A stretch of DNA of 64,000 nt from JAZSMJ01 sp045535815 (GTDB lineage: Bacteria > Bacillota > Clostridia > Oscillospirales > CAG-272), in NCBI GenBank assembly GCA_045535815.1, contig JAZSMJ010000014.1, positions 1-64,000 of the forward strand. The letters are read 5' to 3'. The translations under genes and the position numbers were made by a program. This document shows, one piece after another, positions 42,292-49,947 of this stretch. Position 1 is the stretch's first letter; each line of letters starts with the position of its first letter. A model generated the notes under the pieces. The model was not told where the DNA came from. It did not search any database and saw only the letters and a program-made list of their open reading frames with translations.

Positions 42292-42636
42292 TTATTTAAT
42301 ACTGCGGATAGCTACGACCTTGCTACCAAATACATCTTCAATTATAACATCTTCTACGTCAATTGGCAATACCGGACAAGCTTTATTTATAATCTTCATT
42401 GCTTCAAATATTTTTTCTTTTGGTATCGGAGAATCGGTTTTTACAGGAAGTATTTCACCGTTATTACATCTTACGGTCGTAGTAATAGTCCTCATAGGTG
42501 CAGTGCATTCATTCTCGGCGTATACCCTTCCTCTCAGGCAACCGTTTCCTATTACTTCAACCTCTCCGTTATCCTTTATTTCCGCAACAAGACTGCATCC
42601 CACGGGACACACTATACAGGTTAGTTCTCTTTTCAT
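42292..42636 (-). CDS. DUF1667 domain protein
   Basis: 114-aa small protein with CIVCPVGCSLVAEI near the N-terminus, GNGCLRGRVYAENEC in the middle and CPVLPIDV later; four or more Cys may bind an iron-sulfur cluster or zinc. DUF1667 proteins are encoded with glpA-like and FAD oxidoreductase genes in Clostridia and seem to be the third subunit of an anaerobic glycerol-3-phosphate dehydrogenase. The start at 42636 has GGAGGAGG upstream; it overlaps nothing and follows the oxidoreductase stop by two bases. Confidence 0.92.
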   Translation of the reverse strand: MKRELTCIVCPVGCSLVAEIKDNGEVEVIGNGCLRGRVYAENECTAPMRTITTTVRCNNGEILPVKTDSPIPKEKIFEAMKIINKACPVLPIDVEDVIIEDVFGSKVVAIRSIK

Positions 42637-42638
42637 AG

Positions 42639-43874
42639 TTAAGCCTCCTCCAGATAAAAGCTCAGTTCCGTGCAATTTGACAAACTGTTGCTTTTAAGAG
42701 TAATCCTTTCCATTTCCATTGGAGCTACTTTTGCTTTTTTCTTGGAAAATACAACTTTTTCGCCGTCACTTACACAAATTTTTACATTTTTAAAAACGTT
42801 TGATACTCTGAAAAAAACCGTAACATCCTTTTTTTCTGTTATTCTTTGAGGTACGGTATATCTTATTTTTCCGTCTGTTTTAAGATCAATATTAACTCTT
42901 TCATCATTAGTGTTATTAATATAATTGGCAGCACCTATTGCAGCAATCTCTGCTTCCTCTGAAACAAAATCCACAAGGTCGTGAACGTGTAAAACGTTTC
43001 CGCAGGCAAAAATTCCGTCACATGACGTATGCCTGTTCTGGTCAACTACTGCTCCGTTTGTAATTTTGTCAATGCAGATTGATGCTTTCTTTGAAAGCTC
43101 ATTTTCAGGAATTAAACCAACAGATAAAAGCAGAGTATCACATTCAATAAATTCTTCTGTTCCGCAGATAGGCTTTTTGTTTTCATCGACCTTTGCAACG
43201 GTTACACCCGAGATTCGTTCCTTACCGTGAATTTCCACTACGGTATGGCTTAATTTAAGCGGAATATTAAAATCGTTAAGACACTGTTCAATATTCCGTG
43301 GCAGGCCTGCCGAAAAAGGCATGATTTCGCAAACGCATTGAACCTTCGCTCCCTCTAAGGTCATTCTTCTTGCCATAATCAGACCGATATCACCGGAGCC
43401 TAAAATGACAACCTTTTTACCCGGCATATATCCCTGTAGATTTACAAGCTTTTGTGCGGTTCCGGCGCTGTAGATTCCTGCAGGACGGGTTCCTGCAATG
43501 TTTAGGGCACCTTTTGCACGCTCGCGGCATCCCATGGCAAGAATTATCGCCCTTGCCTCTATCTGAAAAATTCCGTCTTCACTGTTTGTGGCAGTTATGA
43601 TTTTATCTTCTGTAATGTCAAGCACCATGGTATTAAGCTTGTATTCTATTCCTAAATCTCTTACCTGCTTTTCATATCTCCATGCATATTCAGGACCTGT
43701 GAGCTCTTCACCAAATTTGTGCAAGCCGAACCCGTTATGTATGCACTGCTGTAAAATTCCTCCCAAAGAGTTATCTCTTTCCAATAATAAAATATCACGT
43801 ATCCCTTCTTCATAAGCTTTTATAGCTGCACTCATTCCGGCAGGTCCGCCACCTATTATAACCAAATCCTTCAT
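42639..43874 (-). CDS. FAD/NAD(P)-dependent oxidoreductase, glycerol-3-phosphate operon
   Basis: 411-aa flavoprotein. The FAD-binding Rossmann motif is VIIGGGPAGMSAAIKA at the N-terminus and an NAD(P) motif is VVILGSGDIGLIMARRM in the middle; DGIFACGNVLHVHDLVDFV closes the FAD site. It probably passes electrons from the glpA-like subunit to NAD+ or another acceptor. The start could be a GTG at 43883, but the ATG at 43874 is better spaced from AAGGAGT. It begins one base after the glpA stop. Confidence 0.9.
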   Translation of the reverse strand: MKDLVIIGGGPAGMSAAIKAYEEGIRDILLLERDNSLGGILQQCIHNGFGLHKFGEELTGPEYAWRYEKQVRDLGIEYKLNTMVLDITEDKIITATNSEDGIFQIEARAIILAMGCRERAKGALNIAGTRPAGIYSAGTAQKLVNLQGYMPGKKVVILGSGDIGLIMARRMTLEGAKVQCVCEIMPFSAGLPRNIEQCLNDFNIPLKLSHTVVEIHGKERISGVTVAKVDENKKPICGTEEFIECDTLLLSVGLIPENELSKKASICIDKITNGAVVDQNRHTSCDGIFACGNVLHVHDLVDFVSEEAEIAAIGAANYINNTNDERVNIDLKTDGKIRYTVPQRITEKKDVTVFFRVSNVFKNVKICVSDGEKVVFSKKKAKVAPMEMERITLKSNSLSNCTELSFYLEEA

Positions 43875-43875
43875 A

Positions 43876-45309
43876 TCACTCACACTCCTTGGTTTTACCC
43901 ACTATTACCTTCGATTCGCCTCCGAATTTTGTAATATCCTCGTAAGAAACCTTCATTTCATCTGCAAGCAGTTTTATAATATATGATGAACAAAAGCCTC
44001 CCTGGCATCTTCCCATTTGCGCTCTTGTTCTGCGCTTTACTCCGTCAAGATCAGACGGAGTGGGATTGGTTCGGATTGCTTCTAAGATTTCGCCCTCGGT
44101 AACACCTTCACATCTGCAAACTATTTTCCCGAAAGCTTTATTTTCAGCAATAATTTTGTTTTTTTCTTCAATGCTTGCATTCTTAAAATAGTGCATAGAC
44201 TTTCTTGTTGGGATATAGTTTTCTTTATTAACAAGCCGTTCTCCCTGTTCTACCAGCATATCACTTACCATATTCGCTATGGCAGGTGAAGCAGAAAGTC
44301 CTGGGGATTCGATAGCAGCAACGTTGATAAAGCCTTTTTTGGGAGAATTAATTATAAAATCGCCCGTATCACCCACAGCACGCAGACCGCAAAATGATGT
44401 GATCGTCCCTGCAAACGGTACGCCCTTCATATTTTCATTTGCTTCTTTGATTATATGTGCAAATCCATCAGCAGTTGTAGTTTTATCCTCTTTGTCCTCT
44501 AAATCAACAGATGTTGGTCCGATCAGCAAATTCCCGTCAACCGTAGGAGATACTAAAATCCCCTTGCCCATTTTTGACGGAGTTCTGAATACTGTATTTG
44601 ACACTAATCCGCCAAATTCCCTGTCAAGCAAAATGTATTCTCCCTTACGCGGCTTGATATTAAAAGATCTATCTCCCACCATTTGTGCGATTTTATCTGC
44701 ATAAATTCCTGCCGCATTTATAATACACCGCGTTTTTATACTGTCGTTTTTCGAAAGGACTTCGTAGACACCGTCATTTTCATTTATACTCAAAACCTCG
44801 AAATTTGTTTTTAATTCTACCCCGTTATCCATGGCATTACCGATAGCAGCCAAAGTGAGCTCATACGGGCATACAATCGCACCTGTAGGCGCATAGAGTG
44901 CACAAATTACGTTATTTGAAATATTGGGTTCTAATTCTGACAGTTCTTCTTTTTCTATAATTTTAAGGTTATCAACGCCGTTTTTCTCACCTCTTTTTAA
45001 AAGTGCTTCTATAACGCTTCTGTCTTTCTCATTAAAGCCAATTACCAAAGAACCGTTATTTTTGTATTTAACTCCTAGCTCCTGAGTAACCTTTTTCATC
45101 AATCTTGAGCCCTCGATGTTCAACTTCGCTTTCAAGCTGCCTTCTTTTGCATCAAATCCGGCATGCACTATTGCAGAATTTGCCTTTGTAGCTCCCATTG
45201 CAACATCATTTTCCTTTTCCACCAACACTACCTTCAGTCTGTATGCGGAAAGGGTTCTTGCAATCATTCCCCCGACAACTCCTGCACCTATAATCACTAC
45301 ATCATACAT
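43876..45309 (-). CDS. glpA: Glycerol-3-phosphate dehydrogenase GlpA-like subunit
   Basis: 477-aa flavoprotein of the DAO family. The FAD motif VVIIGAGVVGGMIARTL is at the N-terminus; KANSAIVHAGFDAKEGSLKA and FCGLRAVGDTGDF match bacterial GlpA/LhgO-type dehydrogenases. A C-terminal BFD-like [2Fe-2S] domain has CRCEGVTEGEI and RAQMGRCQGGFC. It oxidises glycerol-3-phosphate to dihydroxyacetone phosphate (less likely another 2-hydroxyacid). First gene of the operon, with AAAGGAGAT before the ATG and an attenuator in its leader. Glycerol kinase is not in the window. Confidence 0.92.
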   Translation of the reverse strand: MYDVVIIGAGVVGGMIARTLSAYRLKVVLVEKENDVAMGATKANSAIVHAGFDAKEGSLKAKLNIEGSRLMKKVTQELGVKYKNNGSLVIGFNEKDRSVIEALLKRGEKNGVDNLKIIEKEELSELEPNISNNVICALYAPTGAIVCPYELTLAAIGNAMDNGVELKTNFEVLSINENDGVYEVLSKNDSIKTRCIINAAGIYADKIAQMVGDRSFNIKPRKGEYILLDREFGGLVSNTVFRTPSKMGKGILVSPTVDGNLLIGPTSVDLEDKEDKTTTADGFAHIIKEANENMKGVPFAGTITSFCGLRAVGDTGDFIINSPKKGFINVAAIESPGLSASPAIANMVSDMLVEQGERLVNKENYIPTRKSMHYFKNASIEEKNKIIAENKAFGKIVCRCEGVTEGEILEAIRTNPTPSDLDGVKRRTRAQMGRCQGGFCSSYIIKLLADEMKVSYEDITKFGGESKVIVGKTKECE

Positions 45310-45330
45310 AAGATAAATCTCCTTTGCAAC

Positions 45331-45375
45331 AAAAAAAGACGCATCAAAATAAACATACGTTTATTTTGATACGTC
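45331..45375 (-). terminator. Leader terminator (attenuator) of the glp operon
   Basis: On the minus strand a 17-bp stem (GACGTATCAAAATAAAC with GTTTATTTTGATGCGTC, 4-nt loop) is followed by seven T. It lies between the promoter and the glpA start, 22 bases before the ATG. It is the expected target of GlpP antitermination. Confidence 0.85.
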
Positions 45376-45397
45376 TCCAAATCTCTGTATCATTAAT

Positions 45398-45426
45398 ATT
45401 ATAACATAAAAGAATATTATTGTCAA
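45398..45426 (-). promoter_or_regulatory. Sigma-A promoter of the glp operon
   Basis: Minus-strand TTGACA, 17-bp spacer, TATAAT, both perfect. Confidence 0.88.
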
Positions 45427-45482
45427 TCAGCTCCTTCAACTTTTGGTTTTATTTCTTTTGAGAATAAAAACACTCAGAATAA

Positions 45483-45511
45483 TTGACTATTATCCGATGT
45501 TATGATATAAT
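45483..45511 (+). promoter_or_regulatory. Sigma-A promoter of ychF
   Basis: TTGACT, 17-bp spacer, TATAAT, giving a leader of about 85 nt that includes copy 3 of the ggtgtca motif. Confidence 0.8.
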
Positions 45512-45552
45512 ATTACGTTGTAACTATTTGGTAGAAGCAACTGAGATTACAC

Positions 45553-45592
45553 GGTGTCAAGTTGGTGTCATACCATTTGAGAAACCTTGAAA
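45553..45592 (+). repeat. Paired ggtgtca motif, copy 3
   Basis: GGTGTCA at 45553 and 45564, followed by TTTGAGAAACCTTGAAAT. It lies in the ychF leader. Confidence 0.65.
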
Positions 45593-45602
45593 TATAAGGA
45601 GA

Positions 45603-46703
45603 ATGAAAATAAAATTAGATATAGTAGGTCTTCCTAACGTTGGTAAGAGCACCCTTTTTAACGCTCTGACAAATGCTGGAGCCGAATCAGCTAACTACCC
45701 CTTCTGTACTATCGAACCGAACGTAGGAGTCGTTGCAGTTCCCGATGCAAGACTTGACGTTCTTGCTGAAATGTACACACCCGAAAAATACACCCCTGCC
45801 GTAATCGAATTCGTTGATATAGCAGGTCTTGTAAAGGGCGCGTCTCAGGGCGAGGGTCTGGGAAACAAGTTCCTTTCACATATAAGAGAGGTAGACGCTA
45901 TAGTTCACGTTGTGCGCTGCTTCTCTGACGATAATATAATCCACGTTGACGGATCGGTTGATCCTGCACGTGACGTTGAAACCATCAATACGGAGCTTAT
46001 ATTCTCCGACCTTGATATTCTTGAAAGACGCCTTGACAGAACTACGAAGCTGATGAAGGGTGATAAGACTCTTGCGTCAGAGGTCGCCTTGCTCGAGCGA
46101 ATGATAAAAGCACTTGACGGCGGCGCTACTGCACGCAGTCTCGAATTCACAGAGGATGAAATGGCTATTCTTGCCGATATTCCGCTTCTTACAAACAAGC
46201 CGGTAATATACGCCGCAAACATCTCGGAGGATGAGGTCGGCTCCGATCTTTCCTCAAACGAGGCATATCAGAAGCTGAAGGCTATCGCTGACGGTGAAAA
46301 GGCAGGAATACTTCCCGTCTGCGCTCAGATCGAGGCTGAAATAGCAGAGCTTTCTGCCGAAGAGAAAAAGATGTTCCTTGAGGATCTCGGAATATCCGAA
46401 AGCGGTCTTGACCGTCTTATCAAGGAAAGCTACGCACTGCTCGGTCTTATAAGCTATCTCACCGCAGGACCCAAGGAGGTTCGTGCATGGACCATAACCA
46501 ACGGAACAAAGGCTCCGCAGGCGGCAGGTAAGATCCACTCCGACTTCGAAAGAGGATTTATAAGAGCCGAGGTAATATCCTACGATGAGCTTATCGAATG
46601 CGGAAATATGGTAACCGCAAAGGAAAAGGGACTTATCCGAAGCGAAGGCAAAGAATACGTAATGAAGGACGGAGACATCGTTCTCTTCAGATTCAACGTT
46701 TAA
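45603..46703 (+). CDS. ychF: Redox-regulated ATPase YchF
   Basis: 366-aa Obg-family P-loop NTPase that prefers ATP and associates with ribosomes. G1 motif GLPNVGKSTLFNAL, G3 region VDIAGLVKGASQGEGLGNKFL, NAS/TAAN-type G4 (YAANISEDEV), a coiled-coil insert, and a C-terminal TGS domain (RAWTITNGTKAPQAAGKIHSD and the ending VMKDGDIVLFRFNV). Length is standard. AAGGAG precedes the ATG. Single gene with its own promoter and terminator. Confidence 0.97.
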   Translation: MKIKLDIVGLPNVGKSTLFNALTNAGAESANYPFCTIEPNVGVVAVPDARLDVLAEMYTPEKYTPAVIEFVDIAGLVKGASQGEGLGNKFLSHIREVDAIVHVVRCFSDDNIIHVDGSVDPARDVETINTELIFSDLDILERRLDRTTKLMKGDKTLASEVALLERMIKALDGGATARSLEFTEDEMAILADIPLLTNKPVIYAANISEDEVGSDLSSNEAYQKLKAIADGEKAGILPVCAQIEAEIAELSAEEKKMFLEDLGISESGLDRLIKESYALLGLISYLTAGPKEVRAWTITNGTKAPQAAGKIHSDFERGFIRAEVISYDELIECGNMVTAKEKGLIRSEGKEYVMKDGDIVLFRFNV

Positions 46704-46711
46704 AGTATATC

Positions 46712-46746
46712 GACCCACGCAGAACAAACTGCGTGGGTCTTTTTTT
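46712..46746. terminator. Terminator between ychF and the lipoprotein gene
   Basis: GACCCACGCAG and CTGCGTGGGTC with seven T on the plus strand, right after ychF and convergent with the gene at 46748. Confidence 0.88.
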
Positions 46747-46747
46747 G

Positions 46748-48739
46748 TCAATATATTACTCCGCCCCATTCGATTGCCGCAAATCCTTCACGCTCAAACG
46801 AAGGAAGGATCTGCTCACGTATATAGGTGGGCTGATCTATCTTTTTTATATGGATCGCTATGCGAAGAAGCGAGTCCGGTCGCACCGAGAAATTAAGCTT
46901 ATTATATATCTCACGGCTTTCGGTCGTTTCAAAATAAACAAGACTTGTACCGTTGTTTTTGAGCACCGGAAGCCAATACATTATAAATTCGTTAGCTTCT
47001 CTCTCAGAAAGTCCGAGTGCATCAAGCTTTTCTTCAAGAAAGTCTGCCGCATTATCTGCAGTCACACAGAATCCAACCTCAAAATCAGTGGGGCAATATC
47101 CGCTTTCCTCCCAATACAATGCATAGTAGCTGCGACCGTTAGCATCGGTAAGCGTACCGTCAGGAGCAGCATTCACTTGCCAACCGCCATCCTCATATTC
47201 GGGATATGTGACAGTCAACAGCTCAGGATGCTCGAAGCTGATAGTCAGATCACACTCATTTTCCGGATAAAGATAGAGCACGGGCTTAGCGTATCCGCCT
47301 ATACCTATCGTCTTTATCATACCTACTCTGCCGGTATCGGGGTCATAAATATACTCGATACCGCTTCCGATAGTACCATATGAAATATCACTGTTTTCGC
47401 AAACTATATACAGCGCAGGAGAAAACGCATCTTCAAGCGATGCCTTCTGATATTCGGGAATGCCGTCTTTATATGTAGCGCTATAATATTCCGTTTCTTC
47501 CATACCGGGAAGCGAGGCATCAAGAGCCTTTGTATAATATCCGCAGAGCATATCATGGAAATACATTCGGTCATTCCATTCGCCAAGCACTGCAAGCTCT
47601 TCTCCGCCCTTATCTATAAGCTTGAGCATACCCTTGTCGTTTACGCATACGATATCCTTCCACAGATAGAATACGTCATCGTATGAAGGACTTTGAAATA
47701 CGCATTCTCCATTGCGGTCAAGTATTATATAATATTTTTGAGTATGATCTCCATCGCATCCCCAGAGAATAATATTTCCGTCGGAAGTCACCGAGCATTG
47801 TAAATACTTCTCATCCGAGAGAGGTTCAAAGCTATCGTTATACACTTTGAAATTTCTCGAATACATCACATAATCTGACGAAAGAAAATACACAGCACCG
47901 TTTTCCGATTTTGCAAAAAAGAATCCGTCCATTGTTGTGACAAGCTCGCCTGTGCTTCTTCTGTAGATATAGCTTTTTACATCAGTTCCTTCCATATCTT
48001 CATCGTGAACGATGAGATAATCTCCATACGTGCTCTGATATATGCTCATATATTCATTTTCACGGTAAATATCGGTTAAAAGCATTTTACTGTCGATATC
48101 ATAATATACCGAGTCATAATTTACAGAATCTTCTCCGGCAAAGAACAATAAAATGATACCGGTAGGCTGACTGCTTTCATAATCGGTAGTAAAAACAACA
48201 GGATCCTGCGGATCGGCTTCAAAATCGATCTCGGATATCTCTCCGCTTATTGCATTTCCGTACCGAAATCCACCGTCGTATATAATCATATGCTCACCGT
48301 TACCGCTCATAAATGAGGAATACTCGGTTTCGCAAAGATAGATATACTCAAGGGTATGCATGCCGTTTTCTTCACCGTACAGATCCCGCTCTGAATATCC
48401 CCAATAATTACCTGCATCATTATTTCGGTAAATATAGATCACCTTATCGTCCGGGGATATCTCTGCATCGGGTGAAAGCATTCTTTCAGAGCGGATGCCG
48501 GCAACCTGCTCTCCATCTATCGGAGGGTCGATTGCAGTATCCTCCTCGGTTGATTCCTCGGCAGTTTCAGATTCTGCCGATTCTGACTCTAAGCTGTCGG
48601 TATCGCTTTCTGATAACGTGTTATCTTCGGTATTCTGCTCTTCATTTTCATAGCTGTCAACCTGATTCGCATCACACGAGACCAGCAGAGCAAAAGCTAA
48701 AATAACCGAAAGTATGCACATAACCTTCAAAGCCTTCAT
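46748..48739 (-). CDS. Large lipoprotein with a C-terminal 'KPVLYLYPE' domain
   Basis: 663-aa exported lipoprotein: signal peptide with lipobox LLVSC (Cys about residue 22), then an acidic Ser/Glu/Thr linker (about 30-75). The long middle part, rich in Tyr and Asp, has repeated beta-strand patterns suggestive of a propeller (for example VYYDIDSKMLL, YIIYIYRR-type strands). The C-terminal domain (about 480-663) opens with KPVLYLYPENECDLTISF and contains YPEYEDGGWQVNAAPDG and YYALYWEES, a conserved uncharacterised module also found in other secreted proteins. Function unknown. Possibly in one unit with the alcohol dehydrogenase upstream (gap 8 bp). Confidence 0.8.
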   Translation of the reverse strand: MKALKVMCILSVILAFALLVSCDANQVDSYENEEQNTEDNTLSESDTDSLESESAESETAEESTEEDTAIDPPIDGEQVAGIRSERMLSPDAEISPDDKVIYIYRNNDAGNYWGYSERDLYGEENGMHTLEYIYLCETEYSSFMSGNGEHMIIYDGGFRYGNAISGEISEIDFEADPQDPVVFTTDYESSQPTGIILLFFAGEDSVNYDSVYYDIDSKMLLTDIYRENEYMSIYQSTYGDYLIVHDEDMEGTDVKSYIYRRSTGELVTTMDGFFFAKSENGAVYFLSSDYVMYSRNFKVYNDSFEPLSDEKYLQCSVTSDGNIILWGCDGDHTQKYYIILDRNGECVFQSPSYDDVFYLWKDIVCVNDKGMLKLIDKGGEELAVLGEWNDRMYFHDMLCGYYTKALDASLPGMEETEYYSATYKDGIPEYQKASLEDAFSPALYIVCENSDISYGTIGSGIEYIYDPDTGRVGMIKTIGIGGYAKPVLYLYPENECDLTISFEHPELLTVTYPEYEDGGWQVNAAPDGTLTDANGRSYYALYWEESGYCPTDFEVGFCVTADNAADFLEEKLDALGLSEREANEFIMYWLPVLKNNGTSLVYFETTESREIYNKLNFSVRPDSLLRIAIHIKKIDQPTYIREQILPSFEREGFAAIEWGGVIY

Positions 48740-48747
48740 ATTTTACC

Positions 48748-49869
48748 TTATCCTTCCCTTTGCTCAAACATTTCCTTATACATAAGCCTTATTTGATCTT
48801 CTCCTATAGGATAGACACAGTTTTGGAAGTTTGCAGCAGTCTTAATTTTTTCCGTATATTCTTCGATTTCTTCAGGAGTAAGCGAAAGGTCAACGTCAAA
48901 ATCGAGCTGTGCCAGAAGCGTTATGGTTTTCTTTAAGATATCGCTGTCAGTGCCGATATATCTGCAAAAATCAGATACACGCTTTTTACCCTCGTCACAC
49001 TGCTCGCAGTAGTCAATATATCTCTGAGTGAATATTGCGCAGGCTCTTCCGTGCGGTACGCCCTTATAAAGCGTGAGATTATATCCCATAGGATGAGGGA
49101 ATCCCGTTCCGGTGGTATCTATTGCAGCGCCTCCGCAGCTTGAAGCATAGAAAAGCTTCTCTCTTTGATATTCGTCAATATCGGCTATACCCTCCGAGAA
49201 TACGGACCATATGGCACTTGCGCCGTCAAGAGCGTACTTCATCGACATATTCGTAGCCTTGGGCGACATATACGACTCAAGGCAGTGACAGAATGCATCA
49301 AGTGCCGTACTGAGCGTATAATTCTCGTTCAGGGTAAAGGTATATTTCGCATCAAGGAATACAACGTCTGCATAGGATTTGTTGTTATACGTTCTTTTTT
49401 TGACCTCATCGTCAAGGGTGAGAACGGAATACGGATTAGCCTCACTACCCGTTCCCGAGGTAGTAGGAACGAGCACAAGAGGCATCGGATCTCCCAGCTT
49501 ATCGTATTCAAAAAGCATTTTTTCATCTGAGTGCGGATTTGCGGCAAATGCGGCTATCGCCTTGGCAGCATCCATAACTGATCCGCCACCTATTCCGATT
49601 ATAAAATCAGCACTCTCTTCTATCGCTGTCTGTCCGCCCTTATAGCAAACCGACACCAGCGGATTTTCGGTTATTTCATTAAATACGGCAAATGATATTC
49701 CGTTATTTTTAAGCGCACAGGTAACGTCGTCAAGTGCTCCGCTTTTAACTGCAGAGCGTTTCCCTGTAACAATAAGCGCTTTTTGTCCGAGACAGATCTC
49801 ACTCGATTTTTCGATTATGCAATCTCTTCCTGTAATAAATTTGACGGGTATACCGTTAAATAGTTCCAT
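48748..49869 (-). CDS. Iron-containing alcohol dehydrogenase
   Basis: 373-aa group III alcohol dehydrogenase. The nucleotide-binding motif is IGIGGGSVMDAAKAIA, followed by LVLVPTTSGTGSE. Metal ligands are visible in TALDAFCHCLES (Asp and His), GFPHPMGY and GVPHGRACA. It reduces aldehydes or ketones with NAD(P)H, as in fermentative butanol or propanediol dehydrogenases; substrate unknown. The ATG at 49869 with GGAGAG upstream is preferred over two earlier in-frame ATGs (49890, 49881). Confidence 0.92.
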   Translation of the reverse strand: MELFNGIPVKFITGRDCIIEKSSEICLGQKALIVTGKRSAVKSGALDDVTCALKNNGISFAVFNEITENPLVSVCYKGGQTAIEESADFIIGIGGGSVMDAAKAIAAFAANPHSDEKMLFEYDKLGDPMPLVLVPTTSGTGSEANPYSVLTLDDEVKKRTYNNKSYADVVFLDAKYTFTLNENYTLSTALDAFCHCLESYMSPKATNMSMKYALDGASAIWSVFSEGIADIDEYQREKLFYASSCGGAAIDTTGTGFPHPMGYNLTLYKGVPHGRACAIFTQRYIDYCEQCDEGKKRVSDFCRYIGTDSDILKKTITLLAQLDFDVDLSLTPEEIEEYTEKIKTAANFQNCVYPIGEDQIRLMYKEMFEQREG

Positions 49870-49889
49870 AATACTCTCCATATATATCA

Positions 49890-49920
49890 ATACCCGAAAA
49901 CCTGGGTTTTCGGGTATTGT
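49890..49920. terminator. Hairpin between substrate-binding protein and alcohol dehydrogenase genes
   Basis: ACCCGAAAACC and GGTTTTCGGGT form an 11-bp stem with a 2-nt loop. Confidence 0.6.
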
Positions 49921-49947
49921 TTATTTTAGTTAACTCTAATTAAGATA

